From Bullifex porci (GTDB taxonomy: Bacteria; Spirochaetota; Spirochaetia; Sphaerochaetales; Sphaerochaetaceae), in the NCBI RefSeq assembly GCF_009695635.1, contig NZ_VUNN01000005.1, positions 1 through 64,000 of the forward strand: DNA of 64,000 nt, written 5' to 3'. This document shows positions 8,185 through 17,108 of this stretch, piece after piece. The notes under the pieces were generated by a model. The model had not been told where the DNA came from and did not search any database. It worked only from the letters and a program-made list of their open reading frames with translations. Numbering within the stretch: the first letter of the stretch is position 1; every line of letters begins with the position of its first letter. Made by a program: the position numbers and the translations under genes.

Positions 8185-9164
8185 TATTTATTACTTCCTG
8201 CATAAAGCTGATCAAAGTAGCTCATATCGGTTGAGAAGATTTTATCTATACCAACAAGTGAAGTCTTATAGGATTCCAGTGTTCTATAGAATGAGAAGAA
8301 TTCAGGATCAGCTTCATAAGCCTGAGAGTAAATTCTTGAGGCTTGAGCATCTGCATCACCCTTAATCTTTTCAGCTTTAGCATAGGCTTCAGAGAGGATA
8401 GCTTTTTTATCATTTTCTGTTTTACCCTGCCACTGAGCAAGCTGTCCACGACCATAGGAACGATAAGCTTCAGCTATTTGGTTTCTTTCCTTAATCATTC
8501 TTGTGTAAACAGATTCTGTTAAATCATCTGAATATCTAATTTGACGAATGATAATATCTTGAAGAGTAATACCATATGCCTTAGTAAACTCTGAGGCTTG
8601 AGCGAGAATCTTATTTGAAAGCCCCTCACGACCAATTTTAATTTCCTCTTGGCTAGTAGCTGTAGCAGTAAGGTTTCTAAGTGTTTCAGCATCCTCTGTA
8701 TTTTCTAAGGATACATCTTCCTTAACTGTAATTAAGTTAATTTGGTTACTACTTCTAACAGCCTCATTAAGATAGTTTTCTGAGATAACAGTTCTAATAG
8801 TTGAGTCAATGACATCATTTAATCTTCCAAGACCAGATTCAATAGTACCAACAGTTTCATAGAAGAGTGCTACATCACTGATGTACCATCTTGCTGTTGC
8901 ATCAACCCAAATAAACTGATTTTCCTTAGTAGGAATTCTCTGCGCGTCCCCATCCCAGCTTAAAAGCTTTTTAGTATATTTTGTTACATTATCAACTACA
9001 GGCATTTTGAATTTTAAGCCAGACTCTGTTTGATAATCTACAATTTTACCAAATCTAGTTACTATAGCCTGTTCGCCTTCTTCAAGAATGTAGAATGGGC
9101 CTAACATTAAAAATACTATTAGTAAAACTGCAAGCACAACTAGAGTTGTAATTAGCTTTTTCAT
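8184..9164 (-). CDS. hflC: HflC, SPFH-domain FtsH regulator
   Basis: Membrane-anchored SPFH protein that with HflK forms a large cage around the FtsH protease. It has one N-terminal membrane segment (LVVLAVLLIVFLMLGPFYIL), then the SPFH domain with EGEQAIVTRFGKIV and DATARWYISD, and a helical region ending in GDADAQASRIYSQAY. Length (326) is normal. Its ATG overlaps the hflK stop (ATGA), with GGAGGT 6 nt upstream. No ftsH is present in the window. Confidence 0.95.
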   Translation of the reverse strand: MKKLITTLVVLAVLLIVFLMLGPFYILEEGEQAIVTRFGKIVDYQTESGLKFKMPVVDNVTKYTKKLLSWDGDAQRIPTKENQFIWVDATARWYISDVALFYETVGTIESGLGRLNDVIDSTIRTVISENYLNEAVRSSNQINLITVKEDVSLENTEDAETLRNLTATATSQEEIKIGREGLSNKILAQASEFTKAYGITLQDIIIRQIRYSDDLTESVYTRMIKERNQIAEAYRSYGRGQLAQWQGKTENDKKAILSEAYAKAEKIKGDADAQASRIYSQAYEADPEFFSFYRTLESYKTSLVGIDKIFSTDMSYFDQLYAGSNK

Positions 9165-10135
9165 TTTGTACCTCCAAGATTCTTAATAGGTAAGAACTGT
9201 GATAGGTTTTTATCTACTAATGTAATTTCTTTATCTGTTAGGATTTCATCCATAGTCTCAATATACAAACGATTAGAGGTAATTTCCTTACTCTCCTCAT
9301 AAGCCTCTCTAAGAGCATCAAATCTAGCTGCATCACCAGTAGCAGTATTTACTCTTTCAGCTGCATATCCCTGAGCCTGTAGAATAAGCTTACTAGCTTC
9401 ACCCTGAGCGGCAGGAATTTCTTGGTTATAGTGCTCCTTACCTTCGTTGATTAATCTATTCATATCCTGAATAGCTTTGTTTACATCCTCAAAGGCATCC
9501 TGTACATCACCCTCTGGTGGAACAATATTTTGAAGCTTTACAGTTACAATTTGAATACCAAAGTTATATCTATCAAAGATTTCCTGCATGTTCTGCTGAG
9601 CTTCAATTTCTATCTGAGTTCTTAAGTTAGTCATTACAGATAAAATAGGTAAATCTCCAACTAGAGCATTCATTACAGATTGAGAGATATCACGAATAGT
9701 TGTTTCTCTATTTTCAACATTAAAGAGCCAATTCTTTGGATCATTAATCTTATATTGAACAATCCACTCTACATCAACAATATTCAAGTCCCCTGTTAAC
9801 ATTGTTGATTCACTCTTATAGCTAGAAGCACCCTTTAAGCCTGTACCAGTTTTATCGTTTGCACGATAACCAAAGGTTAAGGTTTGTACTACCTGAGTAG
9901 GTACAATATAAACGCTATCAATACCAAAAGGTATTTTGGTCTGAAGTCCAGGGCCTACAGTTCTATTATACTTTCCAAGTCTTAAAACTACAGCTTGTTC
10001 AGTCTGGTCAACTACAAAGAATGATGAAGCTGCTGCACCTACTAGTAATGCAATTATTAGTGCAACAATAATAATCTTTGGTGAGAGTGAAAAACCATGT
10101 TTTACAGGTCTCACGACTTTTTCTTCTTCGTCCAC
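9161..10135 (-). CDS. hflK: HflK, SPFH-domain FtsH regulator
   Basis: Partner of HflC in the FtsH-regulating membrane complex. One membrane segment (about residues 17-42, IIIVALIIALLVGAA), then the SPFH domain with VDQTEQAVVLRLGKYNR and PFGIDSV, then a coiled-coil region with EIPAAQGEASKLILQAQGYAAERV, the HflK signature. GTG start with AAAGGAG 6 nt upstream. It is the first gene of the reverse-strand hflK-hflC-GNAT-FAH operon. Its promoter lies in 10136-10260, next to the left end of the TnpB element. Confidence 0.95.
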   Translation of the reverse strand: MDEEEKVVRPVKHGFSLSPKIIIVALIIALLVGAAASSFFVVDQTEQAVVLRLGKYNRTVGPGLQTKIPFGIDSVYIVPTQVVQTLTFGYRANDKTGTGLKGASSYKSESTMLTGDLNIVDVEWIVQYKINDPKNWLFNVENRETTIRDISQSVMNALVGDLPILSVMTNLRTQIEIEAQQNMQEIFDRYNFGIQIVTVKLQNIVPPEGDVQDAFEDVNKAIQDMNRLINEGKEHYNQEIPAAQGEASKLILQAQGYAAERVNTATGDAARFDALREAYEESKEITSNRLYIETMDEILTDKEITLVDKNLSQFLPIKNLGGTK

Positions 10136-10483
10136 ACATTACTCCTTTAAATAAATATATGATAAAATTAGACCAATTAGGGTTTATCGGCAAGACAAAT
10201 TGTGTTTTTCTTTTAATCACCTTACAAAATATAGGGTAAATCTTTATCCTGTTATATATATGCTGCGAAAAACCCTCACGCTTGCGTGTGGGATGAAAGC
10301 AGTTTTTTTTACCTTGAAAATTAACTAGGATAATTAAATATTCTATATGTATAATAAATCTAGAAAGGAAATAAAAGGGGAATAAGTAATACAAGCATAC
10401 ACAGAAAACAGTAACCATCATAATAATCAATGAAATACTGATAATTCAGCATATCATTCAAATCGTGGAGGAAGATAATAGTA

Positions 10484-12205
10484 ATGGCTCGTCCCAAAAG
10501 CAATAACGTACAAATCAATATTTCTGTTCCCTCTGAATGGAAAACTGAACTTGAAAACCTTGCTAGAATCTATTCAGTTGAGGAAGGAAAAACCATGATT
10601 GATGAAGAGTATAATAAGCTACTAAAACAATATCATAAGGTTTCAGAGAGGCATATTTTAGCTGTTGAAAGTGATATGCCTTATTCTGATATACTTCAAG
10701 TTGTAACTCTTTCAGATAAAATACGAAAAGCAGGAAACGAGCTTGTAGCTCTTATGAGAAAGAATTATGAGCAACTTCTACGCACAAAGAGATACCGCAA
10801 GCTACTTGTTTTGTATGGTAACACCGGAGATAAAAATAAACGAAAAGCTTTAGCTAATCAGCTTAGTGAAATGCAGAAAGACTATAATGTCACATGGGAT
10901 TATTGTAGAAAATCCATGATTCCAATAGGTAAAAAATATGGAATAGATGCTGTTTTTGCCTTAACTAAAGCTGAGGATATTTGGGGAGGTGTAGAGAAAT
11001 GCTTATATGGGAGAGGAGCAACAATTCACTTCTCTAAATACGGAGAACTGCCTTGCATCAGATCAAAACAGATAAATCGTGGTATACCAATATCTGTAAA
11101 GAAAGAGCAGCTACAATTCAAACTTGGTAAGATTAATTTTGGAATAAAGATAGTTGATAGATTTCAACGAGATGAGGTTAATTCAATTGTGTCCTATCTT
11201 GCAGAATCTGAAAACATAGATAGAAAAGCGGTTAATGCTTTCAAGGAAGATGCCCGATGCATAGACACATACAGGCCATGCTATGCAACGCTTGTACCTA
11301 AATTAATAAGGCGCAAATACAGGGTATATTTACACCTGACCATTGAAGGTAAGGCAAAACCAAAATACAACAAGTATGGTAGTCTTCGACATAAGTATGG
11401 TAAAGGTATTATAGGTGCTGATATTGGTACACAGACTGTTGCGTATACATCTAATACAGAGGTGGGCTTGAAAAATCTTTCAGAGCGTGGAAATAGTATT
11501 CAAACTTCAGAGAGGAAAGAACGACTACTCCATCGTGCGATGGATAGGTCAAGAAGAGCTACTAATCCTCAAAACTATAACGATGATGGTAGTGTTAAAA
11601 AAGGTCATAAGGATTGGAAATATTCAAATCATTATAAAAAGCTGAAATCCAAATTTCATGAATTATGTCGAATCAATGCAGTAAATAGACAACTTGCAAT
11701 AAACGAGGATGCAAATCATTTACGTAGTTTGGCTAATACATTTGTAACTGAAGAGAAAAATGCAAGCAAACTCATGAAGCGTGCTAAAGAAACCACAAAA
11801 AATGAAAAAGGTAAATTCAATAAGAAAAAAAGATTTGGCAAAACAATAAAGAACAGGTGCCCTTCTAAATTTCAGACCACTGTACAAAAGAAATTCGAAG
11901 TGACAGGCGGTACATATATCGAGGTTTCTAATAATTATAGAGCATCACAATATGACCATACTGCGGATGATTATATCAAGAAGAAGCTATCTGATAGATT
12001 GTATAAACTTCGTAGTGGTACTGAGGTGCAGAGAGATTGGTATTCCTCATTCTTACTCTATTGTTACGATTATAGAACAAACAGCATAGATAAAAATAAA
12101 TGTAATATGGAATTTGGAAGATTCTACAATATGGAGAAAAAACTAATAGAAAGGATTAAGGTTAATAAGATTAAAGTATTGAACAGTGGAATTAAAATAG
12201 GTTAA
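10484..12205 (+). CDS. tnpB: TnpB-like RNA-guided nuclease with RHH-like N-terminus
   Basis: RuvC-type nuclease of the TnpB/OrfB family, which uses a transposon-end RNA as guide. RuvC residues visible are Asp313 (GIIGADIGTQTVA), Glu423 or Glu424 (FVTEEKN) and Asp518 (GTEVQRDWYSSFLLYC), so the catalytic triad seems intact. The CxxC...CxxC zinc ribbon found in most TnpB proteins between the last two motifs is absent. It is longer (573) than the usual about 400. Residues 7-40 (VQINISVPSEWKTELENLAR) resemble a ribbon-helix-helix DNA-binding segment, which is unusual. GGAGG lies 12 nt before the ATG. It is AT-rich like the host genome. Confidence 0.85.
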   Translation: MARPKSNNVQINISVPSEWKTELENLARIYSVEEGKTMIDEEYNKLLKQYHKVSERHILAVESDMPYSDILQVVTLSDKIRKAGNELVALMRKNYEQLLRTKRYRKLLVLYGNTGDKNKRKALANQLSEMQKDYNVTWDYCRKSMIPIGKKYGIDAVFALTKAEDIWGGVEKCLYGRGATIHFSKYGELPCIRSKQINRGIPISVKKEQLQFKLGKINFGIKIVDRFQRDEVNSIVSYLAESENIDRKAVNAFKEDARCIDTYRPCYATLVPKLIRRKYRVYLHLTIEGKAKPKYNKYGSLRHKYGKGIIGADIGTQTVAYTSNTEVGLKNLSERGNSIQTSERKERLLHRAMDRSRRATNPQNYNDDGSVKKGHKDWKYSNHYKKLKSKFHELCRINAVNRQLAINEDANHLRSLANTFVTEEKNASKLMKRAKETTKNEKGKFNKKKRFGKTIKNRCPSKFQTTVQKKFEVTGGTYIEVSNNYRASQYDHTADDYIKKKLSDRLYKLRSGTEVQRDWYSSFLLYCYDYRTNSIDKNKCNMEFGRFYNMEKKLIERIKVNKIKVLNSGIKIG

Positions 12206-12409
12206 AACTTAATAACAGGGAGAATGACTGTACTTCCTTGCTGAAAAGCAGAAATTTATCGCTAATGTGGTCGTAGGACTGCTTGATAATGAAAGTCCTG
12301 ATTCAAATAGGCTTACACTTGTAACTCCAAAGTCTGAAAATGATGTACGATTACAAGCTACTCTTGGTAATCAGAACCCCACGGGCTTGCCCGTGGGAGC
12401 AGTCAGAAG
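12206..12409 (+). ncRNA. Candidate guide RNA (omega RNA) and element right end
   Basis: In TnpB elements the stretch from the end of tnpB to the right end encodes the guide scaffold, with the guide formed by the flanking DNA. Here 204 bases without an ORF follow the tnpB stop and end with the perfect right-end hairpin (12378-12397) and AGTCAGAAG. The sequence just beyond, beginning TTTTTAAAAAGTAGG, would be the guide. This assignment comes from position and family knowledge only; no transcript evidence is available. Confidence 0.5.
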
Positions 12410-12432
12410 TTTTTAAAAAGTAGGTGGATTTA

Positions 12433-14652
12433 ATGAAAAAGAGATTAATAACTTCAGCACTTCCATATGTAAATAATATTCCTCACTTAGGTAACTTAAC
12501 TCAGGTTTTATCAGCAGATGTATTTGCAAGATTTTGTCGCTTACGTGGCTATGAGACACTATACATTTGTGGAACAGATGAGTATGGTACAGCTAGTGAG
12601 ACTAGAGCATTAAAAGAGGGTGTAACACCAAGAGAGCTATGTGACCATTATCATGCTATTCATAGAGATATATATAAATGGTTTAATATTTCTTTTGATT
12701 ATTTTGGTAGAACTAGTACAGAGAAGCAGACAGAAATTGTACAAGCAATATTTAATGAGGTTGATAAGAATGGCTATATCACAGAGCGTGAGATAGAACA
12801 GCTATATTGTCCTAAATGTGGTAGATTCCTAGCAGATAGATTCGTTGAAGGTACCTGTCCTCATTGTGGTAGTGAAGGAGCACGTGGTGACCAGTGTGAT
12901 GCCTGTCAGACTCTTCTTGAGCCAACAGAGCTTATTAATCCACATTGCTCTGTTTGTGGAACTACTCCAGAGGTTAGAAAGACAAAGCATCTATATATCG
13001 ACCTTCCAAAGGCTCTTCCACTATTAAAGAAGTGGATGGAAAAGGCCTCTGTCGAGGGCTTCTGGGCAAAGAATGCTATCCAGCTGACAAACTCTTGGAT
13101 TCGTGATGGCTTAAAGGAAAGATGTATTACTCGTGATTTAAAGTGGGGTATCCCAGTTCCTAAGCCAGGCTATGAAAATAAAGTATTCTATGTTTGGTTT
13201 GATGCTCCAATTGGATATATTTCAATTACAGCTAATTATACTGATAATTGGAAATATTGGTGGCAGGACCCAGATAACACAGAATTATTCCAATTTATTG
13301 GTAAAGATAATATCCCATTCCATACAGTTATTTTCCCATCATCACTACTTGCAACTGGTGAGAATTGGACAATGCTACACCATATGTCCTCTACTGAATA
13401 TTTAAACTATGAGGGTGGTAAGTTTAGTAAATCACTTGGTATTGGTGTATTTGGTAATGATGTACAGGAGACTGGAATTCCTGCTGATTGCTGGAGATTC
13501 TATATGTTCTATAACAGACCAGAAAGAAGTGATGTTAATTTCTCATGGTCAGATTTCCAAGAGAAGGTTAATGGCGAGCTAATTGGTAATCTTTCAAATC
13601 TCGTTAATAGAACTCTAACCTTTATCTCAAGATTCTATGATGGCAAGATCCCTGAGGGAGAGCTTGATGCAGATTTAGTTAATGATATTAGAGCTAAAGA
13701 AAATGAGATCACTAATCTCTTAGAGAGAGCTGAAGAAAGAGATGCTTTAAGAGCTATCTTTGGTCTTTCAGATATCGGTAATAAGGCTTTCCAAGCTGGT
13801 GAACCATGGAAGATGAGAAAGGAAGATCCTGCTAAAGCAGCTTCACTATTAAAGACTCTTTGCTACTTAATTAGAGATTTAGCAATTATGATTGAGCCAT
13901 ATATGCCTACTACTAGTAAGCAAATTCTCTCATTCTTCTCAATTGAGAACGAAAACTGGGATAGTGTTGGATCATTTGAGGGTATTAGTACAATTAGCGG
14001 TGTAACTCTTCTTTTCTCAAAGCTTGAGGATGACTTTATTAATAACTTAAAGCTTAAGTATTCAGGCTCACAAGAAGAGAGAAATAAGGCACAGGAAGAA
14101 AAAAAGATTAATAAGGAAGAAAAGAAAATGGATAATGAAAATCAGATGAGCATTGCAGATCAATTTGCTCACAAGGTAATTTTAAAGGTTAGTAAGATTG
14201 TTAGTGTAGAAAAGCACCCTAATGGTGATATTTTATACATCCTTAAGCTTAACTGCGGTGAGCCAGAGGAAAGAACAATTGTATCTTCAATCGTTCCATA
14301 TTACACAGCTGAAGAGCTTCTTGGACATAACATCGTATTAGTTTCAAATCTTAAGCCAGCTAACTTTAGAGGTGTTAAGAGCTATGGTATGCTTCTTGCT
14401 GCAAGTGATCCAAATGCTCCTGAGCATACAACCTGTGAAGTTCTCTTTGCAGATGATTTTGAGCCAGGTACTGTTCTTGAGTTCGATGGACAGGGTGAAG
14501 TTGAGAAGGTAACTACATATATTAAGCCAGATCATTTCTTTGCTCTCCCAATCTATTCTGAGGATGGTGTTATCAAGGTTGATGGCAAGGCTCTCGGCTT
14601 TAGTGGTAAGCACTTAACCTGTAAGAAATATATTAATGGACCAGTTGGTTAA
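12433..14652 (+). CDS. metG: Methionyl-tRNA synthetase with tRNA-binding C-domain
   Basis: Charges tRNA-Met with methionine. Class I catalytic core with the HIGH-type motif NNIPHLGNL near the N-terminus, a zinc-knuckle insert with four CxxC pairs (CPKC, CPHC, CDAC, CSVC) and the KMSKS-type motif GGKFSKSLG. An anticodon helical domain follows, then a charged linker (about 560-580) and a C-terminal EMAP/Trbp111-like domain (VILKVSKIVSVEKHPNGD). The ATG at 12433 has AGGTGG 5 nt upstream; the earlier GTG at 12424 lies inside that site. The TnpB element ends about 12 bases before the ribosome binding site, so the ancestral promoter has been pushed 2 kb away. Confidence 0.97.
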   Translation: MKKRLITSALPYVNNIPHLGNLTQVLSADVFARFCRLRGYETLYICGTDEYGTASETRALKEGVTPRELCDHYHAIHRDIYKWFNISFDYFGRTSTEKQTEIVQAIFNEVDKNGYITEREIEQLYCPKCGRFLADRFVEGTCPHCGSEGARGDQCDACQTLLEPTELINPHCSVCGTTPEVRKTKHLYIDLPKALPLLKKWMEKASVEGFWAKNAIQLTNSWIRDGLKERCITRDLKWGIPVPKPGYENKVFYVWFDAPIGYISITANYTDNWKYWWQDPDNTELFQFIGKDNIPFHTVIFPSSLLATGENWTMLHHMSSTEYLNYEGGKFSKSLGIGVFGNDVQETGIPADCWRFYMFYNRPERSDVNFSWSDFQEKVNGELIGNLSNLVNRTLTFISRFYDGKIPEGELDADLVNDIRAKENEITNLLERAEERDALRAIFGLSDIGNKAFQAGEPWKMRKEDPAKAASLLKTLCYLIRDLAIMIEPYMPTTSKQILSFFSIENENWDSVGSFEGISTISGVTLLFSKLEDDFINNLKLKYSGSQEERNKAQEEKKINKEEKKMDNENQMSIADQFAHKVILKVSKIVSVEKHPNGDILYILKLNCGEPEERTIVSSIVPYYTAEELLGHNIVLVSNLKPANFRGVKSYGMLLAASDPNAPEHTTCEVLFADDFEPGTVLEFDGQGEVEKVTTYIKPDHFFALPIYSEDGVIKVDGKALGFSGKHLTCKKYINGPVG

Positions 14653-15583
14653 TATAGAGCCAATAAATATTTCTGAATTAAATTCAGAAAGTGTTTTTCA
14701 ATCCTCATTTTGGGCTTATGTTAAAAGCCCAAATTGGGTATCTTATGCCTTCAGATATCAAACAAATAGATCTGGAGGCACTTTTCTTATTTTAGTAAGA
14801 AAGCTATTTTTATCTTTTTCTATTGCATACTCTCCATTTTGTTTTAAAGATATTGATAGTAAAGAATTAATCGAAATCTCAAAGAAAATAAAAAAATATA
14901 TAAATGAAAATATAATTTTAGTTCGATATGATTTATCTTATAGTAATGATAATTTTTCATTTATTAAGCATTTACATAGATGTAAATATTCAATTCAACC
15001 AAAAGAATCTGTAATAATCGATTTAGAAAAGGATTTGTGCTTTAAGCAAAGAGTTAAGAGAAATCTTAAGAAAGAAGCAGAGGTTGAAGTTTTCAAGTGG
15101 GATAATAGTGAAGCTGAGTATAACGCTTGGTATAGAACCTATTTAGAGACAGCAAAGCGTGATGGCTTTGACGCAAGAAGTAAAGCATATATAAAAAGAT
15201 TACTTAGCTATAAGGGTGTAGATGTTAAACCTATTTTATACATTGCAAAGCACAATGATGAGGTAATAGGTGGAATAGTTAATATAAGAAATAGCTTTGA
15301 GGAGATTTATCTCTTTGGCTCTTCTTCATTTATTAAGGATGGAGTTTCATGTGGCTATAGCTTGCAAAGCTATGCAATAAATAGAGCTAAGGAAGATAAG
15401 CTAAAATACTACGATTTATTTGGAATAGGAGAGGGGAATTTAAATAAGCTAACAACCTTTAAAACCTCCTTTGGCGGAGAAGCTGTTAAAAGACCTGCTT
15501 CCTGTGATTACTACTATAATAAAATTCTGGCATCGTGCTATAAGTTTATTGAAAATATAAGATTTAAAGCTAAGCGCGGCTAA
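14636..15583 (+). CDS. FemAB-like aminoacyl-ligase / GNAT protein
   Basis: Member of the FemAB/MurMN-type double-GNAT fold, which adds amino acids to peptidoglycan precursors from aminoacyl-tRNA. Visible features are FQSSFWAYVKSPNWVSYAF at the N-terminus, the central FKQRVKRNLKKEAE helix, GGIVNIRN, and the C-terminal YYDLFGIGEG...LTTFKTSFGGEAV, a typical FemAB ending. The start overlaps metG by 17 bp, so they are translationally linked; a TTG at 14645 is an alternative. The 3' end overlaps murD by 14 bp. Adjacent murD supports a cell-wall role, but a lipid or protein target is possible. Confidence 0.82.
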   Translation: MDQLVNIEPINISELNSESVFQSSFWAYVKSPNWVSYAFRYQTNRSGGTFLILVRKLFLSFSIAYSPFCFKDIDSKELIEISKKIKKYINENIILVRYDLSYSNDNFSFIKHLHRCKYSIQPKESVIIDLEKDLCFKQRVKRNLKKEAEVEVFKWDNSEAEYNAWYRTYLETAKRDGFDARSKAYIKRLLSYKGVDVKPILYIAKHNDEVIGGIVNIRNSFEEIYLFGSSSFIKDGVSCGYSLQSYAINRAKEDKLKYYDLFGIGEGNLNKLTTFKTSFGGEAVKRPASCDYYYNKILASCYKFIENIRFKAKRG

Positions 15584-16895
15584 CATACTCACCAACTAAG
15601 CGTCTAAATGAGTCACCTCTATCAAATTCATTTTTAAACATACCAAAGCTAGCTGCACCAGGAGATAGGATTACTACCTGCATTTGATTATTAAATCCCT
15701 TCTTTTCTTCAGCATTATCTACAGCCTTCTCAAAGGCATCTCTTAGATTATTATATGGTCCATAGTATGGAAGCTGATACTTATTAAGTAGTGGAATAAG
15801 CTTATCTGTTGTAAATGAACCATCTAGCAGAAGAATAGATGTAGCACTCTTTAATGCTGGTAGCATACCAAGTGCTTTAATATCCTTATCTGTACCACCA
15901 CATATTAAATGGTATGATAAAGGATAAAGCGTACTAGTTGAGAAGGTTACTGCCTCACTGATTGTTGCAGCACTATCATTAATAAACATAATATCATTTT
16001 TGATAGCAATTTGTTCTATCCTATGAGGTATTCCCTTATAGCTAGATAGTGCTTTAATTATTTCATCCTTCTTAAAGCCAAGTAGCTTTAAAGCATTAAA
16101 TGCACACATTAGCTCTATTTTATTACCAGCATAAGGATTAAAAAGAGTAGGGAAGAGCTTTATTTTTCTCTTTAAGCCATGAGTGTGCTTATCAACATAG
16201 AGCTTAGTGCGAATATTAATTAATATATGCTTACATTTATCATTAATAAGTGTGAGTTTATCATCATAATATTCAGTTAAAGAGTGATATCTATTTTGAT
16301 GATCTCTATACAAGCTTGTTAAAATAGTAAGCTCAGTATTTGGCCAAACACCATTTAATGCAATATTAGTATCATGAATTTGCCAAGAGGACATCTCTGC
16401 TACAATATAATTTGGTAGAGGCTTTTTATCTATTTGTCTATTTTCTAAATCCTTTAATATCTCAAAGGCTGATACACCAATATTTCCACAATATATAGCG
16501 CTATTACCAAGTCTATTTAGAGCATGTGTAATAGCTGATACTGTTGTTGATTTACCCTTAGTACCAGTTACTAGGATTAATTTTATATCTTTTATTAGAG
16601 GAGAGGAAAAAAGATAAGAGAAATCATTTTGAATATTCTTTGCAAGTGATAGCTGAGGTAAGGTGTTAGGAATAGCAGGATTCTTAATTACGATATCAGC
16701 CCACTTAATGTTTTCCTTTGGGTCCTTATCAGAAAAGTGACAATTAATCCCTAGGGCCTCCATTTCATCAGCTAGAGGACCAAATGTTTCTCGAGGAGAG
16801 ATATCGGAGATACGAACATCTGCCTTTCCTGCAAAGTATCTTGCTGCAGATGCACCTCCGCCATTTAGACCTAAACCTAAAATAAGAATTTTCAT
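15570..16895 (-). CDS. murD: UDP-N-acetylmuramoylalanine-D-glutamate ligase
   Basis: Cytoplasmic Mur ligase that adds D-Glu to UDP-MurNAc-L-Ala in peptidoglycan synthesis. An N-terminal Rossmann segment (KILILGLGLNGGGASAARYF) is followed by the ATP-binding loop LVTGTKGKSTTVSAI and the C-terminal domain (DSAATISEAV, HLICGGTDKD). The ATG at 16895 is chosen because GAGAGG lies upstream and the Rossmann motif begins directly; an earlier ATG at 16940 would add 15 poorly matching residues. Length 441 is normal for MurD. It is a single gene, divergent from the guanine riboswitch. Confidence 0.93.
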   Translation of the reverse strand: MKILILGLGLNGGGASAARYFAGKADVRISDISPRETFGPLADEMEALGINCHFSDKDPKENIKWADIVIKNPAIPNTLPQLSLAKNIQNDFSYLFSSPLIKDIKLILVTGTKGKSTTVSAITHALNRLGNSAIYCGNIGVSAFEILKDLENRQIDKKPLPNYIVAEMSSWQIHDTNIALNGVWPNTELTILTSLYRDHQNRYHSLTEYYDDKLTLINDKCKHILINIRTKLYVDKHTHGLKRKIKLFPTLFNPYAGNKIELMCAFNALKLLGFKKDEIIKALSSYKGIPHRIEQIAIKNDIMFINDSAATISEAVTFSTSTLYPLSYHLICGGTDKDIKALGMLPALKSATSILLLDGSFTTDKLIPLLNKYQLPYYGPYNNLRDAFEKAVDNAEEKKGFNNQMQVVILSPGAASFGMFKNEFDRGDSFRRLVGEYVSRA

Positions 16896-17001
16896 AATCC
16901 CTCTCTTGAAAACTAAGATAAGTCTTTTTTTACAATTCATCTACTATAAATTTTACGAAATGTTAGATAATTTTATATATCACTCTTATTCTTAGACGTG
17001 T

Positions 17002-17007
17002 TATAAT
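17002..17007 (+). promoter_or_regulatory. -10 box of the guanine deaminase gene
   Basis: A consensus TATAAT lies 12 bases before the riboswitch P1 strand, the position expected for the promoter of the leader. No clear -35 hexamer is visible. Confidence 0.5.
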
Positions 17008-17018
17008 CTTAAGCATAA

Positions 17019-17103
17019 GATAATATATTCTTACGATATGGGTAAGAGTTTCTACCGGGTTGCCATAAACATCCGACTATTATCAAAAAAGATTAATAGG
17101 AGG
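17019..17103 (+). promoter_or_regulatory. Purine (guanine-class) riboswitch
   Basis: The full purine aptamer is readable. P1 is GATAATA (17019-17025) with TATTATC (17078-17084). P2 is TCTTAC/GTAAGA with loop GATATGG, the J2/3 is GTTTCTACC, and P3 has loop CCATAAA. The J3/1 has C at 17077 (CCGACTAT), the specificity base of the guanine/hypoxanthine class (U marks adenine). The P1 3' strand (CTATTATC, 17077-17084) can instead pair with GATTAATAG (17091-17099), which overlaps the start of AGGAGG (17098-17103). Ligand binding should free the ribosome site, an ON switch. The mode is inferred from pairing only. Confidence 0.92.
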
Positions 17104-17108
17104 CTTTT

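Larger units (their letters stand above)
10262..12409 (+). mobile_element. TnpB-only IS605-type element
   Basis: An element carrying only a TnpB-like gene between two subterminal hairpins. The left hairpin is at 10273-10292 (CCCTCACGC, TT loop, GCGTGTGGG; one mismatch) and the right hairpin at 12378-12397 (CCCACGGGC, TT loop, GCCCGTGGG; perfect). The same CCC...TT...GGG design at both ends, with no target duplication, is the pattern of IS200/IS605 elements. No TnpA is present, so it must move in trans or is stranded. Boundaries are approximate: left about 10262, right about 12409 after AGTCAGAAG. It splits the hflK-metG intergenic region. The 10293-10483 stretch holds no gene. Confidence 0.75.

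Noticed and set aside
10008-10430. Reverse-strand 140-codon frame over the hflK start and element left end
   Set aside because: It spans the hflK promoter and the transposon boundary in another frame and has a cysteine- and tyrosine-rich, non-protein-like composition.
17019-17084. Adenine rather than guanine specificity for the riboswitch
   Set aside because: The specificity base in the J3/1 segment (GACTAT) is C at 17077; adenine switches carry T there. The downstream enzyme is a guanine deaminase.
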